Source: Arthrobacter pigmenti (GTDB lineage Bacteria; Actinomycetota; Actinomycetes; Actinomycetales; Micrococcaceae). From it: 64,000 nucleotides of DNA. The notes beneath the pieces were generated by a model that was given only the letters and a program-made list of their open reading frames with translations, was not told where the DNA came from and did no database searches. The stretch spans positions 124,001 through 188,000 of the forward strand of contig NZ_JAATJL010000001.1 of NCBI RefSeq assembly GCF_011927905.1. The letters are read 5' to 3'. This document shows positions 53,184 to 60,423 of this stretch, one piece after another. The translations under genes and the position numbers were made by a program. How positions within the stretch are numbered: the first letter of the stretch is position 1; every line of letters starts with the position of its first letter.

Positions 53184-54561
53184 GCAAGTACCTCCCGAAA
53201 TCCTCGCCCGGGGGGACCTCCTCAAACTGGGGGCCGCCGCCGGACTCGGGTTCGCTGCGTTGCCGCTGGTCCCGACGGCACCGGCCCAGCGGACGGCACG
53301 GACACCGCTGCCGCTCGCCCTCGCCCCGATCCCCGGCGTGCTGGACCTCTACATCAACGAGGGTTACCTGAAAATGGTGGACGACACCCTCGTCTACCAT
53401 CGTGGCTTCGGCAGCCGGCCCACCGACGTCGACGACCCCAACCCGAGCCTCCGCATGCCATCCACGGTCATCACTGCGGCCGGTGAGGTGGTTCCGAGCC
53501 GCAGCTACCCCCTCGGCGCGCCCCTGCCGCCGCGCGGGACGCCGGCTCCGTTCAGCCCGGACCCGGCTAACCCCGGCCAGTTCTTCATCTTCCGCGAGTA
53601 CTGGGCGAGCTACTTCCCGGAGCGCACCATCATTGCCGAGTGGGGAAGTACCCTCCGATTCCGGATCCAGAACCGGTTGGGCAAGTCCCACACCTTCACG
53701 CTGCACGGTGCAGGGCCCGACGGCGGCGACCTCACCACCGGGCCCATCGCCCCGGACGCCGTGGCCACCCTGGAATTCCCGTGTCCCGAGCCCGGAACGT
53801 ACATCTTCGCGGACCCAACGAACGCCCCGGTGGAGCGGGTGCTCGGCCTGTTCGGGGTGCTGGTGGTGATGGATCCGGATTGCCGGTGGGATATCGCGAC
53901 GGACAGGGCCTCGTTTGAACGGCAGTGGGTGTGGATCTGCCATGCGATCGAGCCGCGCTGGGCCGCCCTGGAAGCCGCCGGCCAGACCGTGAATCCCGCT
54001 CAGCAACGGGCCGTCCCGAGGTACTTCACTCTCAACGGCCGCAGCGGCTTCGAATCACTCGGAATCACGTTCGATGACGCCCTCAACCTTGCCAGCGAGG
54101 AAGAGACCCTGATCTCCGGTTACCCGCGGCAGCTCGATGTGCGGCAGTTCGGGGAGGGAACGGAGCTCGGCACCCTCCGCGGCGGGCAGCTGGTGCGGCT
54201 GATCAATCCCGGAATCGTGTTCCACCAGATGCACTTCCACGGGAATCACATCTGGACGGTGCGGCGGAACAACGTCGACTGGCCGCGCCACGAAGGCTTT
54301 GTCGACGCCGACGGCCACGTGGTGTTGCAGCAGTGGGAAGACGTCGTTGAACTCGAGCCGATGGACCGCAAGGACTGCATCATCCCCATCAAACGGCCGC
54401 CGGACGCGATTGATCCCGTGTGGTTCGCCCGCACCGGCGACTGGGTGTACCCGATGCACTGCCACGCCGAGCCGACCCAGACCGCAGCCGGCGGCCTCTA
54501 CCCCGGCGGCCTGGTTGCCCACTGGACCCTCAAAGGTCCCAATCCGGGAGGTGTGGAATGA
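53176..54561 (+). CDS. multicopper oxidase-like protein lacking the type-1 copper ligands
   Basis: A 461-residue cupredoxin-repeat protein. The N-terminus resembles a Tat signal (RGDLLKLGAAAGLGFAALPL) but has Arg-Gly where Arg-Arg is expected. Copper motifs: HTFTLHG (His172, His177), HQMHFHG as HxxHxH (His350, His353, His355) and MHCHAEPTQTA (His428-Cys429-His430). After the HCH there is no downstream His or Met at the usual type-1 spacing, so a normal blue site is unlikely. The ATG at 53176 has GGAGG 6 nt upstream. The next gene overlaps by 4 bp (ATGA). Confidence 0.85.
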   Translation: MPEQVPPEILARGDLLKLGAAAGLGFAALPLVPTAPAQRTARTPLPLALAPIPGVLDLYINEGYLKMVDDTLVYHRGFGSRPTDVDDPNPSLRMPSTVITAAGEVVPSRSYPLGAPLPPRGTPAPFSPDPANPGQFFIFREYWASYFPERTIIAEWGSTLRFRIQNRLGKSHTFTLHGAGPDGGDLTTGPIAPDAVATLEFPCPEPGTYIFADPTNAPVERVLGLFGVLVVMDPDCRWDIATDRASFERQWVWICHAIEPRWAALEAAGQTVNPAQQRAVPRYFTLNGRSGFESLGITFDDALNLASEEETLISGYPRQLDVRQFGEGTELGTLRGGQLVRLINPGIVFHQMHFHGNHIWTVRRNNVDWPRHEGFVDADGHVVLQQWEDVVELEPMDRKDCIIPIKRPPDAIDPVWFARTGDWVYPMHCHAEPTQTAAGGLYPGGLVAHWTLKGPNPGGVE

Positions 54562-56159
54562 GTATCTTCAGCCGCGGACGCTCCGAGCGGCGTTCGGACC
54601 GCGACTCCCGCCGTTCCGTCCGAGCAGTCGAACGGCAGCAGGAACTCGCTGCGCGGCGCCGACGGGAGGAAGAACGGCGACGTGAAAAAGAACGCCGTCG
54701 GGAAGCCGAGCGGCGGCGTGAGGCGGAGCGCCGGGAGGCGGCCGAGCGGAAGCGTGAGGAAGAACGACGGCGTGAGGCCGAGCGTCGCCGGCAACGGCCC
54801 ACGCCGTCACCCAAACCCACGCGAAAGCCGAGCCCGACGGCGAAGCCCACAACGCGCAAGCCTTCGCCGAGCCCGCGGCCCACGACGGTGAAGCCGAGCG
54901 CGACCGCCAAGCCGACGCCGTCGTCGTCGGCCACCGCAAGCGATAAAGCGAGCGCGACCGCCAAGCCGACGCCGTCGTCGGCCACCGCCACAGCCACAGC
55001 GACGCCGTCCGAGAGCGCCGAACCTACAGAGCCGCCAGCCCAGGCGCCGGAAGGAACGCTGAGCCACCGCTTCCGCAGCCAGGTGGACTTCAGTTCGGAC
55101 CAGCTCGAAGTCAACGACCCCGTCACGGAGTTTCCGCAGACGCCGGCGCTCGCCGTCGAACTCGACTTCCACAGCCGCGACCTGCGCATGGACGACGGCG
55201 CCGAGTTCGAGATGTGGAGCTTCGAGGACGAACGGTATGAACGCGGTTTTCCGGCACCGTTGCTCCGTCTGGAAGAGGGCAAGGTTTTCCACGCCACGGT
55301 TCGCCCGAGCAAGGGCCCGCACACCATCCACTGGCACGGCATGGAACCAGATCCCCGTAACGACGGCGTGGGGCACACTTCGTTCGAGGTGGACGGCCGC
55401 TACACGTATCAGTTCCAACCGGAGGCCGGGCGGCCAGGCGATGCCAACTACGGGGCCGCCGGCACGTATTTCTACCACTGTCACGTGAATACGCCGCTGC
55501 ATGTGCAGATGGGCATGTTCGGCCCGCTGGTGATAGACCCCGTGGTGCATCCCGCCTACCCGGTAAGTCCCGGCTCGAGGCGGGCATTCGTGGACGGCCC
55601 GGAATACGACATCGATACGGAAGCGCTACTGTCCCCGTACTCGCTGGACCCGCGGTGGCACGAAATGAACCACGCCGAGGGCCTCTCGGGGGAGGACGCC
55701 GGACTCAACCGGTTCGAGCCCACACACTTCTACGTACTCGGCGGCGAACTCGCAAGGCGTCCGGCGGGCAGGGAGAGGGTCTGGAGCCTCTCGCACCTTC
55801 GCGCGAACGTTGACGGCGGCCCACGCAAACCGACGCTGCTGCGCACGGTCAACGGCAACTACCTACCGAACACGATCTACTTCACGGATGCGACCGGAGC
55901 TGAGGTAAAGATCGCGGAACTGATCTCGCACGATGGCAGGCCCTTCCGCGACACGTCCATGCCCGGGCAGCCCTCGCCAACCTGCGCACAGTCCGGCTAC
56001 CCGCTGCACACCAGCAGGCTCGCCTATGGCGCGGCCGAGCGTTACGACATGCTGTTGCACCCCAAGACGCCCGGGCAGTACTTCCTGCGGATCGAATGGG
56101 AGGACTGGATCACCGGCCGGATCATGGCTACGCGTACCATTCCGATCACGGCCTCCTGA
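54558..56159 (+). CDS. multicopper oxidase with charged N-terminal helix and Pro/Thr linker
   Basis: A 533-residue protein in three parts. Residues about 1-80 are almost entirely Arg and Glu (repeats such as RRREAERRREAERREAAE), predicting a long charged single helix. Residues about 80-160 form a Lys/Pro/Ser/Thr/Ala linker with repeats of SATAKPTPSS. The C-terminal 370 residues are a multicopper oxidase domain: HTIHWHG (HxxHxH; His255, His258, His260) and YHCHVNTPLHVQMGM (His307, Cys308, His309, His315, Met320), a complete type-1 set. No signal peptide is seen. The start overlaps the previous stop (ATGA). Confidence 0.85.
   Translation: MSIFSRGRSERRSDRDSRRSVRAVERQQELAARRRREEERRREKERRREAERRREAERREAAERKREEERRREAERRRQRPTPSPKPTRKPSPTAKPTTRKPSPSPRPTTVKPSATAKPTPSSSATASDKASATAKPTPSSATATATATPSESAEPTEPPAQAPEGTLSHRFRSQVDFSSDQLEVNDPVTEFPQTPALAVELDFHSRDLRMDDGAEFEMWSFEDERYERGFPAPLLRLEEGKVFHATVRPSKGPHTIHWHGMEPDPRNDGVGHTSFEVDGRYTYQFQPEAGRPGDANYGAAGTYFYHCHVNTPLHVQMGMFGPLVIDPVVHPAYPVSPGSRRAFVDGPEYDIDTEALLSPYSLDPRWHEMNHAEGLSGEDAGLNRFEPTHFYVLGGELARRPAGRERVWSLSHLRANVDGGPRKPTLLRTVNGNYLPNTIYFTDATGAEVKIAELISHDGRPFRDTSMPGQPSPTCAQSGYPLHTSRLAYGAAERYDMLLHPKTPGQYFLRIEWEDWITGRIMATRTIPITAS
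54892..54990 (+). repeat. direct repeat in the linker of the second oxidase
   Basis: Two near-identical copies of a stretch of about 40 bp, beginning near 54893 and near 54948 (GCGAGCGCGACCGCCAAGCC then GACGCCGTCGTCG), encode the repeated linker unit SATAKPTPSS. The first copy contains an extra GTC triplet. Confidence 0.7.
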
Positions 56160-56246
56160 GGCTTTCGGCGTAACCTTTTGGCCACGACAGGCGGGCGCGC
56201 GGACACGTACGTTCCCTTGCGGCAATATCTTGCCTAGGCTGTATTG

Positions 56247-56546
56247 GTGATCTTCAAAGCAGTCAGTGACGGACGCCCCTATCCCGACCACGGACACGTG
56301 ACCCCAAAGGACTGGGCCAACGTCGCCCCACGTCAGGTTCGGCTGGATGAACTTGTCACCACCAAAACCACCCTCGACCTCGAGGCTCTGCTTGCAGAAG
56401 ATTCGACGTTCTTCGGTGACCTCTTCCCCCACGTGGTGCAGTGGAATGACACTCTGTACCTGGAGGACGGCCTCCACCGCGCAGTCCGCACCGCGCTTCA
56501 CCAGCGCACAATCCTGCACGCACGCGTGCTCGTGATCGATGGCTAA
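56247..56546 (+). CDS. conserved actinobacterial protein (VapB-like annotation in relatives)
   Basis: A 99-residue protein. The core RQVRLDELVTTKTTLDLEALLAEDSTFFGDLFPHVVQW is highly conserved in actinobacteria, where homologues are sometimes labelled type II VapB-family antitoxin. No VapC toxin is next to it, so I do not endorse that role. The GTG at 56247 lies 6 nt after TAGGCT (56235-56240), so translation is probably leaderless. It overlaps the next gene by 8 bp. Confidence 0.75.
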   Translation: MIFKAVSDGRPYPDHGHVTPKDWANVAPRQVRLDELVTTKTTLDLEALLAEDSTFFGDLFPHVVQWNDTLYLEDGLHRAVRTALHQRTILHARVLVIDG

Positions 56547-57246
56547 GAAACCGAAGCAGAAGCCTGTCCGGTCCAAGAAGAACCCGATCGAATGGCATGG
56601 CCACCGGATAGTCACCGAGAATGACCTCGACACAGTATTTGCCGACGACGGCAACGTGGAACGCCCGCACATCTACATGCGCAGGCTCAGGCACGGTGTG
56701 GTGTTGGTCCTGCTGGTCGGGCTCTTGACCGCAGCCGTCCTGTTTGCGTTGGCATTGGCGCGCGGCGACATTCAGCTCACCGCCAACGAGCCCAGTTCTG
56801 AACCCACCGCCGCTTGCCCGGGCGGCCCCTTTGACCCGGTTGACCCTGCAACTGTCACTGTGAACGTGCTGAACAGTACGAGCATTGAGGGTCTGGCCGG
56901 CAACGGCGCCGCCGCCCTTGAAGAACGCGGTTTCACCGTTGGGGCCATCGGGAACCGTTCGGTGGTCCGCAGCAACATGACAGCGATCGTAATCTCCGGT
57001 CCCACCGGTTACGCGCAGGCGTTCACCCTGCAGAGGATCATTCCCGGGTCGGTATACGTGGAGGACGATCGCACGGAAGCAACCGTCGACGTCGTACTCG
57101 GATCGGAATATGAGGCACTTGTGCCCGCCGAGGAAGTCAACCCCGAGCCGGGTGGTTTGGTCTGTGAATTGCCCTCCACCGCCAGCGCAACGCCGGAGGC
57201 CGGTGCAACGCCGACAACGCCGGCGCCGCCCCCGCCGAGTCCGTAA
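56539..57246 (+). CDS. LytR C-terminal domain-containing membrane protein
   Basis: A 235-residue bitopic protein. A basic cytosolic N-terminus is followed by a transmembrane helix at about 53-76 (GVVLVLLVGLLTAAVLFALA). A LytR_C domain lies at about 108-195 (VTVNVLNSTSIEGLAGNGAA, then VDVVLGSEYEALVP), and a Pro/Thr tail ends it. LytR_C domains accompany cell-wall polymer attachment enzymes, but no LCP catalytic domain is present here. It overlaps the upstream gene by 8 bp. Its last codons form part of a terminator hairpin. Confidence 0.88.
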   Translation: MAKKPKQKPVRSKKNPIEWHGHRIVTENDLDTVFADDGNVERPHIYMRRLRHGVVLVLLVGLLTAAVLFALALARGDIQLTANEPSSEPTAACPGGPFDPVDPATVTVNVLNSTSIEGLAGNGAAALEERGFTVGAIGNRSVVRSNMTAIVISGPTGYAQAFTLQRIIPGSVYVEDDRTEATVDVVLGSEYEALVPAEEVNPEPGGLVCELPSTASATPEAGATPTTPAPPPPSP

Positions 57247-57266
57247 CGCTCAACTCGGCGGAGGCG
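57227..57266. terminator. bidirectional terminator around the LytR_C stop codon
   Basis: CCGCCGAGT (57232-57240) and ACTCGGCGG (57253-57261) form a 9-bp stem with four further pairs outside (to 57227 and 57266) after one mismatch. The TAA stop (57244-57246) is in the loop, and the left arm encodes the Pro-Ser-Pro end of the LytR_C protein. It is convergent with aceB. Confidence 0.7.
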
Positions 57267-57277
57267 CCTTCGTACTG

Positions 57278-58894
57278 TTACCGCTGCAGCGCTGGTGCGG
57301 GGAGCTTGCCGGCGCAGAGATGCCGACCGTACGCGGGAAGCGTGAGGAACTCCGGGAAATCGTCGCCGAGGGCCACCTCCTCGAAGAGCCGGCGGGCGTC
57401 GTCGAACCGGTCCTCGTCGAAGCGGGGCAACCGCCCGAACTCCTCCTCCAACAGCTCCGACACCCATTCGCGCGTGACGATCTCGCCTGTGTCTGTCACG
57501 GCATGAACATGGATCCACTGCCAGATCTGCGAGCGGGAGATCTCCGCGGTGGCGGCGTCTTCCATCAGGTTCTTCAGCGTCACCGCCCCGTTTCCGCGCA
57601 GCCACGTCTCGAGGTAGCGCACACCGACTTCCAGATTGGTGCGGATTCCTGCCTCCGTGATCAGCCCCTGCGTACCGGTGAGATCCAGGAGGGCACGGTC
57701 ATCAGGAACGACGTCGGCGCGTTGCTTCTCCAACTGGTTCGGCCGGTCACCAAGAACGACGTCGAACACGGACTTCGCCGCCGGCACCAGGTCCGGGTGG
57801 GCCACCCAGGAACCGTCGAAACCGTCTGAGGCCTCGCGCATCTTGTCCGTGTGCACCTTTTCGAGTGCGACGGCGTTGGCCGCTTCGTCGCGCCGGTTCG
57901 GCACAAATGCAGACATGCCTCCGATGGCATGTGCACCGCGGCGGTGGCACGCCCGGACCAGTTGCTCGGTGTAGGCGCGCATGAAGGGTGCGGTCATGGT
58001 CACCATGGTGCGGTCCGGGAGGACGAAACGGGGGCCGCGGAGGCGGAAGTTCTTGATGATGGAGAAGATGTAATCCCAGCGGCCAGCGTTCAGACCGGAG
58101 GAGTGCTCACGCAGTTCGTAGAGGATCTCCTCCATCTCGAACGCCGCGGTGATGGTCTCAATCAGCACGGTGGCGCGGATGCTCCCCCGGGGGATGCCGA
58201 GTATTTCCTGCGCCCGGATGAAGACGTCGTTCCACAGCCGGGCCTCGAGATGGTTCTCCAGTTTGGGCAGGTAGAAGTACGGTCCGCGTCCCTGCTCGAT
58301 GAGGGTGCGGGCGTTGTGGAAGAAGTGGAGCCCGAAATCGACGATGCCGCCGGAGACCGGTTCGCCGTCGATCAGCAGGTGCTGCTCCGGCAGGTGCCAG
58401 CCGCGGGGGCGCACGACTACGGTGGGCAACTTCTCGCCCAGCCGGTACTCCTTGCCCTCCTCGGTGGTGAAATCGATGCGGCGGTTGAGGGCGTCCTGCA
58501 GGTTCAGTTGTGCGTTGATGACGTTGGACCAGGTGGGCGTCAGCGAGTCCTCGAGGTCCGCGAGCCACACGTTCGCACCCGAGTTCAGGGCGTTGACGGT
58601 CATCCTCCGGTCAACGGGGCCGGTGATCTCCACCCGGCGGTCCTCCAGGCCGGGAGCCGGCGGCGCAACCTGCCAGCCGTCGTCGTTCCTTATGTGCGCG
58701 GTATGGGGCAGGAAGCCTGGATCCTCGCCGCGGGCGATGCGGCTGCGGGTTTCCCGGCGACGCTGCAGCAGCTCCCGGCGGCGGGGCTCGGCTGCGGTGT
58801 GGAGGTGCCGGAGGAACTCGAGCGCTTCGGGGGTGAGGACCTCGTGCTGGCGGGGGATCGGCGGTGCGGTCAGTGTGATGCCGTTGATGTTCAT
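57278..58894 (-). CDS. aceB: malate synthase A
   Basis: A 538-residue malate synthase of the A type, condensing glyoxylate with acetyl-CoA in the glyoxylate shunt. Conserved features are MTVNALNSGANVWLADLEDS, TVVVRPRGWHLPEQHLLIDG, PYFYLPKLENHLEARLWNDV, ATVLIETITAAFEMEEILYE (catalytic Glu) and GRWDYIFSIIKNF. AGGAG lies 6 nt before the ATG at 58892-58894. It follows aceA on the same strand with a large hairpin between them. Confidence 0.96.
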   Translation of the reverse strand: MNINGITLTAPPIPRQHEVLTPEALEFLRHLHTAAEPRRRELLQRRRETRSRIARGEDPGFLPHTAHIRNDDGWQVAPPAPGLEDRRVEITGPVDRRMTVNALNSGANVWLADLEDSLTPTWSNVINAQLNLQDALNRRIDFTTEEGKEYRLGEKLPTVVVRPRGWHLPEQHLLIDGEPVSGGIVDFGLHFFHNARTLIEQGRGPYFYLPKLENHLEARLWNDVFIRAQEILGIPRGSIRATVLIETITAAFEMEEILYELREHSSGLNAGRWDYIFSIIKNFRLRGPRFVLPDRTMVTMTAPFMRAYTEQLVRACHRRGAHAIGGMSAFVPNRRDEAANAVALEKVHTDKMREASDGFDGSWVAHPDLVPAAKSVFDVVLGDRPNQLEKQRADVVPDDRALLDLTGTQGLITEAGIRTNLEVGVRYLETWLRGNGAVTLKNLMEDAATAEISRSQIWQWIHVHAVTDTGEIVTREWVSELLEEEFGRLPRFDEDRFDDARRLFEEVALGDDFPEFLTLPAYGRHLCAGKLPAPALQR

Positions 58895-58915
58895 GAGGTG
58901 CTCCTGGATTCTTGC

Positions 58916-58977
58916 ATCGAGTTGGCAGGACACGCCGTGAATGGGTGCCCATAAAGGGTGTGTCCTGCCAATTCGAT
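58916..58977 (-). terminator. 18-bp hairpin between aceA and aceB
   Basis: ATCGAGTTGGCAGGACAC (58916-58933) pairs with 58960-58977 over 18 bp with one G-U, and a 26-nt loop. It lies 10 bp downstream of the aceA stop and 22 bp before the aceB start. It could partially terminate or shield the aceA message, giving unequal expression of the two enzymes. Confidence 0.7.
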
Positions 58978-58987
58978 GGGGAAGGGT

Positions 58988-60292
58988 CTAGTGGAACTGC
59001 TGCGACTCGGTGGAGCCGGCGAGGGCGAGGGTGCTGCCGGTGGGATTGAGGGCGCTTGCTACCTGGTCGAAGTAGCCGGTGCCGACCTCCCGCTGGTGCC
59101 TGGTGGCGGTGTAACCGCGTGCTTCGGCGTCGAACTCGCGCTGCTGGAGGTCCACGTAGGCGCTCATGCCGTCGGTGGCGTAGCCGTGTGCGAGGTCGAA
59201 CATCGAATAGTTCAGGGCGTGGAAGCCGGCGAGGGTGATGAACTGGAACGTGAAGCCCATAGCGCCAAGCTCGCGCTGGAACTTGGCGATCGTCGCGTCG
59301 TCCAGGTGCTTGCGCCAATTGAACGACGGCGAGCAGTTGTAGGCCAGCATCTGGTCCGGGAACTCGCCCTTCACGGCTTCGGCAAAGCGGCGGGCCAGCT
59401 CCAAGTCCGGGGTTCCGGTCTCCATCCAGATCAGGTCCGAGTACGGTGCGTAGGCATGGGCGCGGGATATGCACGGCTCAATCCCGTTGCGAACCTCGTA
59501 GAACCCTTCGGGAGTGCGGCCGCCGGTGAGGAAGGGCCGGTCCCGCTCATCGACATCGGAGGTGATGAGCGTGGCGGCTTCCGCGTCCGTGCGGGCCACA
59601 ATCACCGAAGGTACACCGGCGACGTCGGCGGCCAGACGAGCCGCGTTGAGGGTGCGGACATGCTGCTGGGTGGGAATCAGGACCTTCCCGCCAAGGTGGC
59701 CGCACTTCTTCTCGGAGGCGAGCTGATCCTCCCAGTGCACGCCCGCGGCACCGGCGGTGATCATGGATTTCATCAGCTCGTAGGCATTCAGCGGCCCGCC
59801 GAAACCTGCCTCGGCGTCGGCGACGATCGGAACCAGCCAGTCCTCCACAGACTGCATGCCTTCGGCCCATTCGATCTGGTCCGCACGCAGCAGTGCGTTG
59901 TTGATGCGCCTCACCACCTGGGGAACCGAGTTCGCGGGGTAGAGCGACTGGTCCGGGTAGGTCTGCCCGGCAAGGTTCGCGTCGGCGGCGACCTGCCAGC
60001 CGGACAGGTAGATGGCCTTCAGCCCGGCCTTGACCTGCTGAACTGCCTGGTTGCCCGTCAACGCACCAAGGGCGTGGGTATATTCGCCGGTTCGCGACTG
60101 GGTGGTGAGTTGCTCCCACAGCTTTTCGGCACCGCGGCGGGCCAGCGTGTGTTCCTCCTGGACACGTCCGCGAAGGCGTACGACGTCGGCGGCCTGGTAG
60201 TCCCGCCGGACACCTTCCCAGCGTGGATCAGCGGCCCACTCGAGTTCGAGCTCGCGGGCTGTAGTGACTGGGTTGTTGGCTTCCTGCGTCAT
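58988..60292 (-). CDS. aceA: isocitrate lyase
   Basis: A 434-residue isocitrate lyase, cleaving isocitrate to glyoxylate and succinate. The active-site signature is [20 protein letters not shown] (KKCGH). Other motifs are [40 protein letters not shown] and [20 protein letters not shown] lies 6 nt before the ATG at 60290-60292. It is divergent from the RamB-type regulator, which in related actinobacteria controls this gene. Confidence 0.97.
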   Translation of the reverse strand: MTQEANNPVTTARELELEWAADPRWEGVRRDYQAADVVRLRGRVQEEHTLARRGAEKLWEQLTTQSRTGEYTHALGALTGNQAVQQVKAGLKAIYLSGWQVAADANLAGQTYPDQSLYPANSVPQVVRRINNALLRADQIEWAEGMQSVEDWLVPIVADAEAGFGGPLNAYELMKSMITAGAAGVHWEDQLASEKKCGHLGGKVLIPTQQHVRTLNAARLAADVAGVPSVIVARTDAEAATLITSDVDERDRPFLTGGRTPEGFYEVRNGIEPCISRAHAYAPYSDLIWMETGTPDLELARRFAEAVKGEFPDQMLAYNCSPSFNWRKHLDDATIAKFQRELGAMGFTFQFITLAGFHALNYSMFDLAHGYATDGMSAYVDLQQREFDAEARGYTATRHQREVGTGYFDQVASALNPTGSTLALAGSTESQQFH

Positions 60293-60423
60293 TGCATTTC
60301 TCCTTCCGGGAGGCTTGTAGCCTGTGTCATGTGTGCTGGTGGAATCAACAATTCTGCATTTTGGGAATCTTCAATAGGGCTTGGGTCTGGAAAGAAACGC
60401 GATTCTTCGCGTATCGTCAAGAA

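Noticed and set aside
56247..57246. A VapBC toxin-antitoxin pair
   Set aside because: The first protein is sometimes annotated as VapB, but the adjacent gene is a LytR_C membrane protein, not a PIN-domain toxin.
57851..58954. A 367-codon open frame on the + strand opposite aceB
   Set aside because: It is antisense to malate synthase, whose conserved motifs are clear.
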